This document shows, one piece after another, positions 9,161-17,268 of a stretch of DNA of 64,000 bases. The translations under genes and the position numbers were made by a program. Source of the stretch: Tumidithrix helvetica. GTDB taxonomy: Bacteria; Cyanobacteriota; Cyanobacteriia; Pseudanabaenales; Pseudanabaenaceae. Position 1 is the first letter of the stretch. Each line of letters opens with the position of its first letter. The notes under the pieces were generated by a model. That model was given only the letters and a program-made list of their open reading frames with translations, was not told where the DNA came from and made no database searches. The stretch lies in NCBI RefSeq assembly GCF_965232925.1, contig NZ_CBDDRA010000004.1:186001-250000 (forward strand). The letters are read 5' to 3'.

Positions 9161-10771
9161 CTATTTGTCGCTTAGGATTTTTTGGTAGATTTCTACATGC
9201 CGTTGAATCACAATGTTAACATTATGATATTTATCAATCCATTCTTGTGCATTATGTCGATATTCTTTCAGCCAATCTGGCTCTAATGCCCTTTTGACAC
9301 CTTCTATAATTTGTTCGACATTCCAAGCGGACAAGATTGGTGCAGGTTCGGGGATAAGCCAAAAGGTTGATTGCGGGTCATAAGACATGATGACTGGAAC
9401 ATGGGCTGCAATTCCCTCTGGTGCGGTAGCTCCAAAATGAGGTAGCATAATCTGGTCGAAGAGAATATCTACCGATCTAATAGTTCTGTAAAGTTGACAA
9501 CGATTTAGAGGTTCTACCCATTCAATTAATTCGTCAACCTCTAAATCTTTTGCTAGTGAGATGCTGTCTTGGAGTTGACTACCCCAACGAGTCATAATAA
9601 CTCGAAAGTCCTTTCCAATTACTTCTACAAGTTTTGGTAAAGCGCGAATATACTGATCGGTTCCTTTAACTTGCCAATCATGCCTCAAAGGGCACAAAAA
9701 TACATATTTAACACCAAGTCTTGCGCGTAATTCCTGAGAATCTCCTTGTACCCCTTGAATCCTTTGCTCATCTATTGGATGGAGCATTGGGGTAAAGCGA
9801 GATACCCCAATGGCTTTCGCATATTCTAAACAGTCACCATTTGTAATAAAGACATGATCTGCCAACCTATATCCTAATGCTGTGTTCCGACATATAGCAC
9901 TGTCGCCGAGTGTAAAGCCCCGGAGAGTTCCATGCTCAAAACCAATATAAGGTTTTCCCCCAGCAAGCATTGGCAAGACTGGATCTGTTGAATAGGCTTG
10001 AACGAGATCGTAACATTCAAATAATGCTTGCCAGTCTCCCATTACGACACGATAAGACTCAAGGTCAGACTTACTAAGTTTATCTTGTCTAGTTGGATAA
10101 GCATTTGCAAAAATTTCAACGAGTTCAGCCACACGGTTATCAAATGAGTCCAGAGATACTTGGGAAGAATCATCTAGATATGATGGAGAAGGCTCATTTA
10201 ACAATAATCGTCGCAGTTTACGTATAGCTCTCACAGGTAAAAGAAGAACTCGCATGACTAAAAGAAAAACTCGCGCGATTAAATGAAAAATATTTTGAAT
10301 AACATTTCGAATGGCATTTTGAATGACAATTAACGGACTATAAAAAGAAGAAGAACGAAGCAGACGATATAAATCTATAAGATTCCACAATAGCCATGCA
10401 TGGAATTTACGGTTGTCACGTTTAGCAATTAAGTAACGGATACAAAGTTTCAGAGGTCCTTGAGCAAACCACTTAGGTCGTTTGAAACCTCGCAAATTGA
10501 CAAAATTCCAGTTTGGGAAAACTTGATCTTTGATCTGTCCATCAAAATCTGCGTCTTCCCATTCTGGACAAGCCATAATGTGATAGTAGTCATAGCAAAT
10601 GACATCGCAATCTAACCCTGCCTTGTTTAACAACTTAACGTTGTTATAAGCATTATTGGCAATATTTCCAACATGTAAGATACGTGGCGATCGCCCGTGC
10701 TTTTGGCGAAAGCGCTCCAACCATTCTTGATGATCTTGGGAATCTTTAATTTCAACTTGAGGTTCTATCAT
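9161..10771 (-). CDS. Long glycosyltransferase, paralogue of 4532-6181
   Basis: A 536-residue protein sharing its first 120 residues almost throughout with the 549-residue protein at 4532 (GNIANNAYNN, CYDYYHIMACPEWEDADF). It also shares the FEHGTLRGF motif. The C-terminal donor-binding domain has VDILFDQIMLPHFGATAPEG, keeping the glutamate that the paralogue has lost. A hydrophobic, basic region around 140-185 may be membrane-associated. Stop precedes a convergent plus-strand gene; start ATG at 10771 lies 12 bp after the DegT gene stop. Likely last gene of the long operon beginning near 25464. Confidence 0.82.
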   Translation of the reverse strand: MIEPQVEIKDSQDHQEWLERFRQKHGRSPRILHVGNIANNAYNNVKLLNKAGLDCDVICYDYYHIMACPEWEDADFDGQIKDQVFPNWNFVNLRGFKRPKWFAQGPLKLCIRYLIAKRDNRKFHAWLLWNLIDLYRLLRSSSFYSPLIVIQNAIRNVIQNIFHLIARVFLLVMRVLLLPVRAIRKLRRLLLNEPSPSYLDDSSQVSLDSFDNRVAELVEIFANAYPTRQDKLSKSDLESYRVVMGDWQALFECYDLVQAYSTDPVLPMLAGGKPYIGFEHGTLRGFTLGDSAICRNTALGYRLADHVFITNGDCLEYAKAIGVSRFTPMLHPIDEQRIQGVQGDSQELRARLGVKYVFLCPLRHDWQVKGTDQYIRALPKLVEVIGKDFRVIMTRWGSQLQDSISLAKDLEVDELIEWVEPLNRCQLYRTIRSVDILFDQIMLPHFGATAPEGIAAHVPVIMSYDPQSTFWLIPEPAPILSAWNVEQIIEGVKRALEPDWLKEYRHNAQEWIDKYHNVNIVIQRHVEIYQKILSDK

Positions 10772-10783
10772 CTTAACTGATGG

Positions 10784-11920
10784 TTATTTACTTAGTAACA
10801 GTGCAGTTTTAAGAACATCCACAACTTTAAGCTGATCCGCATCTGTCATACCAGGGAATATTGGCAACGTAATTGACAAGTCTTCTGCTTGCGATGCCTC
10901 TGGATAAGCCTGTGGTAGCGTAGCATATTTCTGCTGATAGTAACCTAGACGATGGACGGCATGAGTGCCTGGGCGTGTTTGAATGCCTTCCGTAGACAGT
11001 GCATCCATGAGAGCGTTACGGCGTTGCGTCCCTCCTATGCTCAACCGAACAACATAGGACTGATAGGAATGTCCGCAAGGACTGGGTATCTGTGGTATTG
11101 CCAGTTCGTTTATGGGACTGAGGAAGGCATCATATCGCTTAGCACAAGCAAACCGCTCATCAAGTAATTTATCTAGTTTCCCCATTTGCGCTACGCCGAT
11201 CGCTGCCTGAATATCACTAAAGCGCAAGTTAAACCCTAGATGATCGAAACGCCCCATGTAGTAAGGTTTAGAGCTATCAATATCTGGGTTAACCGATGCA
11301 CCGTGGTTGCGAAGAATCTTAATGCGTTCTGCCAATTTTGGGTTGTTGGTAGTGACCATACCACCTTCCCCTGTGGTTATGACTTTGCGGGGATGAAATG
11401 AAAAACATCCGATATCGCCAATAGCGCCAACGGGTTTGCCATCGTAGGTCGTACCTGTGGCACAGGCGGCATCTTCCACAACAGCAAGGTTATACTTGCG
11501 TGCGATCGCCATAATCTCCTGCATCTTTGCCGCCAACCCAAACAGATGAACGACCACAATCGCTTTGGTTTTGGATGTAATTGCTGCTTCTAAAGCCACA
11601 GGATCGATATTAAAAGTCTCTGGTTCGATATCGACAAAAACGACTTTTGCCCCAACATATTCTACACAGTGAGCTGAAGTCACCCATGTAAAAGCTGGGA
11701 CAATCACCTCATCATCAGGCTGAATCTCTAGTGCAACCATCGCCATATGCAGTGCCGCAGTGCAGGATGTAGTGGCAAATGCATACTCTACGTTGTGTCG
11801 TTGGCGAAAGAGGCTTTCAAATTGTTGAGTAAGCGCTCCCTGCGTAACCCATTTAGAATCTAGACACTGTTTTAAAAGTAGTAGCTCTTGTTCGTCGAAA
11901 AAAGGATGAGTAATATTCAT
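10784..11920 (-). CDS. DegT/DnrJ/EryC1-type PLP-dependent sugar aminotransferase
   Basis: A 378-residue aminotransferase. Visible are the N-terminal VTQGALTQQFE, the cofactor-contacting VVEDAACATGTTYDGK, and FSFHPRKVITTGEGG in which K179 should form the Schiff base with PLP. The family transfers an amino group, normally from glutamate, to a keto-sugar nucleotide. Its closest context is the enolase-superfamily, flavoprotein and ATP-grasp genes immediately upstream. These could act on the amino sugar it makes, or on its amino group. Confidence 0.88.
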   Translation of the reverse strand: MNITHPFFDEQELLLLKQCLDSKWVTQGALTQQFESLFRQRHNVEYAFATTSCTAALHMAMVALEIQPDDEVIVPAFTWVTSAHCVEYVGAKVVFVDIEPETFNIDPVALEAAITSKTKAIVVVHLFGLAAKMQEIMAIARKYNLAVVEDAACATGTTYDGKPVGAIGDIGCFSFHPRKVITTGEGGMVTTNNPKLAERIKILRNHGASVNPDIDSSKPYYMGRFDHLGFNLRFSDIQAAIGVAQMGKLDKLLDERFACAKRYDAFLSPINELAIPQIPSPCGHSYQSYVVRLSIGGTQRRNALMDALSTEGIQTRPGTHAVHRLGYYQQKYATLPQAYPEASQAEDLSITLPIFPGMTDADQLKVVDVLKTALLLSK

Positions 11921-11945
11921 GAGAAATCAAGTCAAAAATTCTGAT

Positions 11946-12959
11946 TTACCAAACTGCACACCCACTCTGCACTCTTAGATTCGAATGAATAATTGGTTGA
12001 GTCAGTTTAGTAAAACCATTACTTTCACTAGCGCCAGAAAATAGATTACGGTAGCGATCATACACCCATAACTCTACTAGATTTGAAACATCAGTTGCTA
12101 CACCATTACCAAGAACTACTTTTAAGCCCAAACTTACTGCGTGCTCTGCCATTTGAATGAGTTCGCTGATACCTCCTTGCTTACAGAGTTTTAACTTAAT
12201 CCACTGACATCCCAATTGTGCAGCATGGGTAACATCCTCAAAACTATGAATACTCTCATCAAGCATCAATGGGACGGGTGAAGCGGATACAAGAGCAGAC
12301 ATGGCATCCCACATTTCAGCAGGCAAAGGTTGTTCGACCAACTCAGTACGATCGCACAGAAACTCTTGAACAGAATTGAGAAAAGATTTGGCATTCTCAA
12401 AGGAATAAGCCTGATTAGCATCAAAACGCACCCGTATTCTAGCAGGCACAAGATTTCGCAATTTTGGTAAAACTGCCAAATCCTGTGTCAAAGACTCTCC
12501 GATTTTTACCTTAAGCGTGCAATAGCCTTGCGCGATCGCTTTTTGAATGGTCTCTTCGATATTTTGGTCAGATGATGAGGTTGGATAGACTAATGGCACT
12601 GGAGAACGTGCTCTTTGTTTTTCTGGTTGGTCAAAGATTTCAGGATCGAGTGCTGACAGGATGAGCGAACTTGCACAGGGAGCTTTAACAATTTGAGATG
12701 CGATCGTCTCCCTAGCTGTTTCGATTGACTGACCGATGCAATGAGGCAACCAGAGTTCACAACTGCGTATTACATCTTCGACTGTTTCAGACGAGTATCC
12801 TAGTAATGGAACAACTTCGCCAATTCGAGTTATGCCATTATCAAAAGTAAAATGCACGAATAGAGCATTAAACGTCTCTAAAGTAACAAAAGAAAGTACA
12901 TATGGGCGCTTTAAGGGAATTTGCCTATATTCCCAATGGCAAGAAACGATATTAGGCAT
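11946..12959 (-). CDS. Enolase-superfamily enzyme of the muconate-lactonizing / dipeptide-epimerase subgroup
   Basis: A 337-residue protein with a complete MLE-subgroup active site. It has the KxK pair LKVKIG (K150, K152), metal ligands in RFDANQAY (D180), LVEQPL (E209) and LMLDES (D234), and the opposite lysine in IKLKLCKQGG (K257). Subgroup members include muconate cycloisomerase, o-succinylbenzoate synthase and L-Ala-D/L-Glu epimerase. The LKxxKxGG segment resembles dipeptide epimerases, but the C-terminal DxD typical of those is not seen, so substrate is open. It shares one base with the stop of the upstream flavoprotein (TAATG), showing tight coupling. Confidence 0.85.
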   Translation of the reverse strand: MPNIVSCHWEYRQIPLKRPYVLSFVTLETFNALFVHFTFDNGITRIGEVVPLLGYSSETVEDVIRSCELWLPHCIGQSIETARETIASQIVKAPCASSLILSALDPEIFDQPEKQRARSPVPLVYPTSSSDQNIEETIQKAIAQGYCTLKVKIGESLTQDLAVLPKLRNLVPARIRVRFDANQAYSFENAKSFLNSVQEFLCDRTELVEQPLPAEMWDAMSALVSASPVPLMLDESIHSFEDVTHAAQLGCQWIKLKLCKQGGISELIQMAEHAVSLGLKVVLGNGVATDVSNLVELWVYDRYRNLFSGASESNGFTKLTQPIIHSNLRVQSGCAVW

Positions 12960-14491
12960 TATTGAGGCAGCTCTTGTTTTCTAAGTCTCATTTGCGCATC
13001 ATTGGACAGATGCGTATAGCGTTCGAAGATCATTTGACTACGCGAGCGTAGTTTCTCGTCTTCCTTATCCTTCTCTGTACTGAGAATATAGCCAACCGGG
13101 TTATATTTTAAAACCCCCTCATTTTGACCGTTAACAAATGCATGAAGTCTCCCTGAGGTAAGAGCTTTAGCTCTTTCAACAAAGTGTCTAAATCGATCTA
13201 TTACCTGACTACCATTCAGAATCTCCTGATTTTGGATGTATGCGATCATCGGGTCTGCTAGTACTGTATGGTGACGTAGCACTGAAGTGGCCATTCTGAT
13301 ATGCATATTCTCATGAGAGCCTAGATCTTCAAGCACCAATGGGGCTGTAAGCGCATCGTTAAACACATAATCACCTCTTCGCAAGTAGCGAGTACGTTCA
13401 ATAAAACGTTGGTAATTCGTGACTACATCTTGGTGATCGATTGCGCTATATACAACTGGAATAATGGCATCATGATGCAGTAGATCGGAGTGGAGTTCAC
13501 CCATTTTGTCTCGCTGTCCATTGCGAATAATGCACCGATATTCCTCATCAACATAAACGTGCGTCGGGCAAATATCACAAGCTAGGCATCGACTGATATA
13601 TTTTTCCGTAACATCAAGCACGGTGGCATCCATGTCTTGCTCAAACTGGCTCACTAGATCTTTAACATAGTGGAGAGCAAAGTTATGTTTGTCCTGTAAT
13701 ACCCAGAATAAGACACGAACTTTTGCCTTGAGTGGTTGTGGCTTACCTAATTTCATCAGAGCTGCAACGTGAGCAATTCTGCGTCCAGTTCCCATAGATG
13801 TCCAAAGCCCATAGGTATCTTTTGACATCGTTCCAACATCACCTGCATGTCCCGTTCCACCATACTGGGCAGTGGTATCTGAATCATTCCCCACACCCAG
13901 TAGTCCAACATTCACCATATCGAGAAGTTGATAGATCAAAGTTGTTTCTTGACCACCATTCCGTTTTGCCCCAACAGCAATACCAGCATAAACTTTATCT
14001 TGTAGGGTAGCCTTTAATTCAGAGTCATTTCGAATTAAATCAACTAAATCTTGAGCAAGAGAGCCGCGATCGCCAAAGTAGACAGGTGTAGAGATTAAAA
14101 TGCCATCAGCACTGCATAGATGGGCTTTAAGTTCGTCTATTTTTCTTGACATTCCCGCAGCAGGAAAGTACTCACTTAAGGAAATATGCTCGATCTCACA
14201 GCCACTTTGAGCAACTGACCATAGTGCCGCAGACAGGGCAACTTCTGAATTACTTAGTCCGCGATCGCCTTTAAGTTTTTGAAGATTTGCATAAATATCA
14301 TTAAAGCTCAAACCTTCAGATCGCCCCGAGTCAATAAAATTCTGTAAATGAAGTTCTGACTGTTCAGACAGGTACTGGTTTAGCTCGTTCTCTGTTTTAC
14401 AAGCCAAGAGTTCTTGAATGAGAGTGTGATTACCTTTTCCCCAACGAGCATTTCTTAAACTACCAGCAATACCGAGAATTTTTGGTTTCAT
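12959..14491 (-). CDS. Double flavodoxin-like NADPH-dependent FMN reductase-family protein
   Basis: A 510-residue protein with two flavodoxin-like halves. The N-terminal half has GIAGSLRNARWGKGN (7-21, phosphate-binding loop) and ISTPVYFGDRGSLAQDL (133-149), typical of FMN reductases. The C-terminal half begins near 256 and has RCLACDICPTH (C302, C305, C308), C320 and VVYSAIDH, like the cysteine-bearing flavodoxin/WrbA-type family. Such a fusion is unusual. A good ribosome binding site (AAGGAG) precedes the ATG at 14491. Position between an ATP-grasp enzyme and the enolase-superfamily enzyme suggests a redox step in the same pathway. Confidence 0.78.
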   Translation of the reverse strand: MKPKILGIAGSLRNARWGKGNHTLIQELLACKTENELNQYLSEQSELHLQNFIDSGRSEGLSFNDIYANLQKLKGDRGLSNSEVALSAALWSVAQSGCEIEHISLSEYFPAAGMSRKIDELKAHLCSADGILISTPVYFGDRGSLAQDLVDLIRNDSELKATLQDKVYAGIAVGAKRNGGQETTLIYQLLDMVNVGLLGVGNDSDTTAQYGGTGHAGDVGTMSKDTYGLWTSMGTGRRIAHVAALMKLGKPQPLKAKVRVLFWVLQDKHNFALHYVKDLVSQFEQDMDATVLDVTEKYISRCLACDICPTHVYVDEEYRCIIRNGQRDKMGELHSDLLHHDAIIPVVYSAIDHQDVVTNYQRFIERTRYLRRGDYVFNDALTAPLVLEDLGSHENMHIRMATSVLRHHTVLADPMIAYIQNQEILNGSQVIDRFRHFVERAKALTSGRLHAFVNGQNEGVLKYNPVGYILSTEKDKEDEKLRSRSQMIFERYTHLSNDAQMRLRKQELPQ

Positions 14492-14550
14492 CTAAAATTG
14501 CTCCTTAACTCAACTCTATCATTATGGATTATGCCAAAGCTATATAGCTG

Positions 14551-15543
14551 TCACACAAAGCACGACTTATCTACCAATATAGGCTGATAGCAGCTAGTGA
14601 CAGCTATCATACGGTAATTATCAAATTCGGGAGAAATTGTTTCGTTCTGCAACATTTTTAAGGTCAAGTCAAAAAAATCAACCCCAGCAGGACGGACAAC
14701 TAAAGCGGATGAGTTAGAAAAACGAGGGTTAATCTCTGTAACAAGTAAACTCCCATCCTCAAAAGCAAATAGTTGAATATTCGTCGCACCATAAAATTCC
14801 AGTTCCGAAACTAGTTTCTCAACATACTCACGAATCCTGCGATCGCAAGGAATTGTTTTCCCTCTAATAATTCCACCTCCATCTCCTGCCTTCAATCGAT
14901 AGAGAGGGACGAGACGTTTTAGTTCTCCGTCCTGAACAAAAAAGTCAACATTAATCTCACGCCCCTGCATCAAAGGATCTTGGAGTAAATAATCTTCCTC
15001 TTGTCCCTTCAATTTGCGACAGTAGTATTCCAAATCCTCTACATCGTCTAACAGCTTAAAAAAATAGCGCGGAGAATTTTTCATTCCTGCATAGCGAGGC
15101 TTCAGATAAACTGGATACTTAACTAGATTGAGTCCTTGCTGAGCCTCAGCTAATGTCATTGTATGAGGTGTAGGAATTCCTAATTGACGAAACAGATAAA
15201 ACGTTTGCAATTTATCCATTGATAAGTTGAGAGTACGCTCTGGCACAGCCAAGACTTTAACGCCTAGTTTTGCAAAACGCTCGCGTTCCTGAGTAAATCG
15301 CACTAAATCTAAGTCTGCTAGAGGCACCAACAGCTTAATATTTTCATCCTGACAAATGTTTTCTAAAACCTCTAGAAATCTTGGATCGGTGGATCGAGGA
15401 ACATGATAGCTTCTATGTGCTGAGTAATTGCCAGGGGCTAACTCATCAATCTCAGTCGTTATAACTTCCTCGACTTGCTTTTGCTCTCGAAAAGCACTAA
15501 TTAACAGGGAGCGATTTCCAGCAGTGGGTATCAAGATTTTCAT
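14551..15543 (-). CDS. ATP-grasp ligase-like protein
   Basis: A 330-residue ATP-grasp protein resembling short carbamoyl-phosphate-synthase-like enzymes. The N-terminal Rossmann-like part starts MKILIPTAGNRS. MDKLQTFYLFRQLGIPTP opens the ATP-binding region, and LVTEINPRFSNSS carries the Glu/Asn metal ligands. The family activates a carboxylate as acyl phosphate and joins it to an amine or similar nucleophile. Together with the downstream flavoprotein, enolase-superfamily enzyme and aminotransferase it forms a set that could attach and modify an amino-acid-like substituent; that is inference. Confidence 0.82.
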   Translation of the reverse strand: MKILIPTAGNRSLLISAFREQKQVEEVITTEIDELAPGNYSAHRSYHVPRSTDPRFLEVLENICQDENIKLLVPLADLDLVRFTQERERFAKLGVKVLAVPERTLNLSMDKLQTFYLFRQLGIPTPHTMTLAEAQQGLNLVKYPVYLKPRYAGMKNSPRYFFKLLDDVEDLEYYCRKLKGQEEDYLLQDPLMQGREINVDFFVQDGELKRLVPLYRLKAGDGGGIIRGKTIPCDRRIREYVEKLVSELEFYGATNIQLFAFEDGSLLVTEINPRFSNSSALVVRPAGVDFFDLTLKMLQNETISPEFDNYRMIAVTSCYQPILVDKSCFV

Positions 15544-15564
15544 GTTTTGAATGCTAACAGACGA

Positions 15565-17268
15565 TCAAACGGTTTGTCTAGAGGCAGCATAGTAAGACTC
15601 TTCTTGCAGGCTAAGATCTTGAAATAGAGGGTTAACCAAATCTTTTGGAAGGGAAACATTATCAGCAGCAAGACGTAACAATCCTAAAAGCAACGGCATC
15701 GTTTTTGTTTCTCCATGATTTCTAACTAACCATGCTCTTATATCTTTGCCAAGTTGAAGCCGCAGTTCAGAACTATCCACTAGTCTAAGTAAAGCCTCAA
15801 AAATCTCATGTGGCTCGCTAACATTAATCATTGGGGCAACATCTCCAGCATATAGCGGCGTGTATTGCTCTTTTCTTAACTTAATTAAAATTGGTTTCCC
15901 AACAGATGCCGCTTCTAGACCTGTTGCTCCGTAATAGCCATAGACAAACTGATCTAACACAATGTCACAAGAACGGTAGTAATCGATTAAACGTTTTTTC
16001 CCGACAGGTGGCAACAAGATAAATCGATCGCCCATGTCCAAACTTGCAATTTTTGCTTGAAACTCTGGAAGACTATTTCCCCATGCCAAAAAAATAAAAC
16101 GAAGTTCTGGGCGTGTTTTCGCTGCATCTACTAAAGCTTGAAAGAGTTCATCACTCTGACCTTTAACTTTTTTATCGAGTCTTGAAGTTGCGAGGACAAA
16201 GACCCCCTCTCCATAGGTTGCCTCCCAGATTTTACGGGCTTGCCCTTCGCCAGGAGAATAAATGGAATCATCCATCGGGTAAGGCAAATAAATTCCATTA
16301 GTCAAACCTAATCGGCGACAGTGACCAATGGCATGAGGATTACTAATCATGAGAAATCTAGCAGCATTAAAGGAAAGGCTCATGAGTTTCCCTAAATCAT
16401 CAGTTCGCCCGCAATCGTACTGAAGATCTCCCCCAACCGAGAAAGTACAGTAGGGCTTTCCACTAGCATAGGCAGCCAGTGGATTACTTGCAGCATAGAT
16501 CACCTCGTAATTAGACAAAGCTTTTGCGTTAGAGAAGTAAGGATAAAACCCATCATAGGCAAACAAGATCTCATGTCGAAGAGATCTGGACGTAGACATG
16601 AGATGGAGTAAAGGAATTCGAGATCCCAAACAAAAATCTCTAAATGCACTATACAACTCAGAACCTTCCATAGGTACAGAAAAACTAGGCACTTGTACTT
16701 GAATATTTGGATATGTTTTGAGGAAGCTCTCTCCATCCATCAAGTCAGAGAACTCCCCATCAAACTCTTCCCACTCAGGTAAATTGAGGGCACTAGTATC
16801 CATTGGACTAGGAAATAAACCCACCAATGCGCCATACTTCTGTGCTAGCCTTGCCCATTTATAGGTATTTTGGGCCATATTCACTGCAAAAGCACATTTC
16901 AGGGGTTCAGGATGAGCCTCTAAATAATCAAGAGAAAATCTCCAGACATCGGTTGAATATTCTCGAAATCTACTTATATTCTCGACTGAGAGATAAGGGT
17001 TATCCCAAGGATGGCGATCGATATTAGGCGTACAATCTTGGAGGTTTTGAAAAGGCTCAATCAAAGCTTTGAATTTAAGCTGGTTAGTCTCTAGCTCAAT
17101 TCTTTTAGCTTCTAGCTCAATTCTTTTAGCTTCTAGCTCAATTCTTTTAGCTTCTAGCTCGACCTCGTATTCTATTTGTCGTTGTTCTAACTCAATCCAG
17201 TATTTTAGTTTATTCCCAATAAATGGAAGTTTTGGAGCTAGTTTTTTGATTGAACTTTTCATTCTCAA
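15565..17268 (-). CDS. Glycosyltransferase with N-terminal heptad-repeat coiled coil
   Basis: A 567-residue protein. Residues about 24-66 form a coiled coil containing perfect ELEAKRI heptads encoded by 21-bp repeats. The glycosyltransferase part follows: VLATSRLDKKVKGQSDELFQ, then CDIVLDQFVYGYYG and LEAASVGKPI, the same VxDQ-GxxG-E pattern as the other cluster glycosyltransferases. The C-terminal extension carries an extra helical region. It overlaps the upstream NodB-like gene by 4 bp, so the two probably act together. The coiled coil may mediate oligomerisation or measure chain length, as in some O-antigen systems; not provable here. Confidence 0.82.
   Translation of the reverse strand: MRMKSSIKKLAPKLPFIGNKLKYWIELEQRQIEYEVELEAKRIELEAKRIELEAKRIELETNQLKFKALIEPFQNLQDCTPNIDRHPWDNPYLSVENISRFREYSTDVWRFSLDYLEAHPEPLKCAFAVNMAQNTYKWARLAQKYGALVGLFPSPMDTSALNLPEWEEFDGEFSDLMDGESFLKTYPNIQVQVPSFSVPMEGSELYSAFRDFCLGSRIPLLHLMSTSRSLRHEILFAYDGFYPYFSNAKALSNYEVIYAASNPLAAYASGKPYCTFSVGGDLQYDCGRTDDLGKLMSLSFNAARFLMISNPHAIGHCRRLGLTNGIYLPYPMDDSIYSPGEGQARKIWEATYGEGVFVLATSRLDKKVKGQSDELFQALVDAAKTRPELRFIFLAWGNSLPEFQAKIASLDMGDRFILLPPVGKKRLIDYYRSCDIVLDQFVYGYYGATGLEAASVGKPILIKLRKEQYTPLYAGDVAPMINVSEPHEIFEALLRLVDSSELRLQLGKDIRAWLVRNHGETKTMPLLLGLLRLAADNVSLPKDLVNPLFQDLSLQEESYYAASRQTV
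17091..17160. repeat. 21-bp tandem repeat encoding coiled-coil heptads
   Basis: Three identical 21-bp units (17091-17111, 17112-17132, 17133-17153) plus a 7-bp start of a fourth. One unit encodes one ELEAKRI heptad on the minus strand, so copy-number changes would lengthen or shorten the coiled coil by exactly one heptad (about 1 nm) without a frameshift. Confidence 0.95.
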
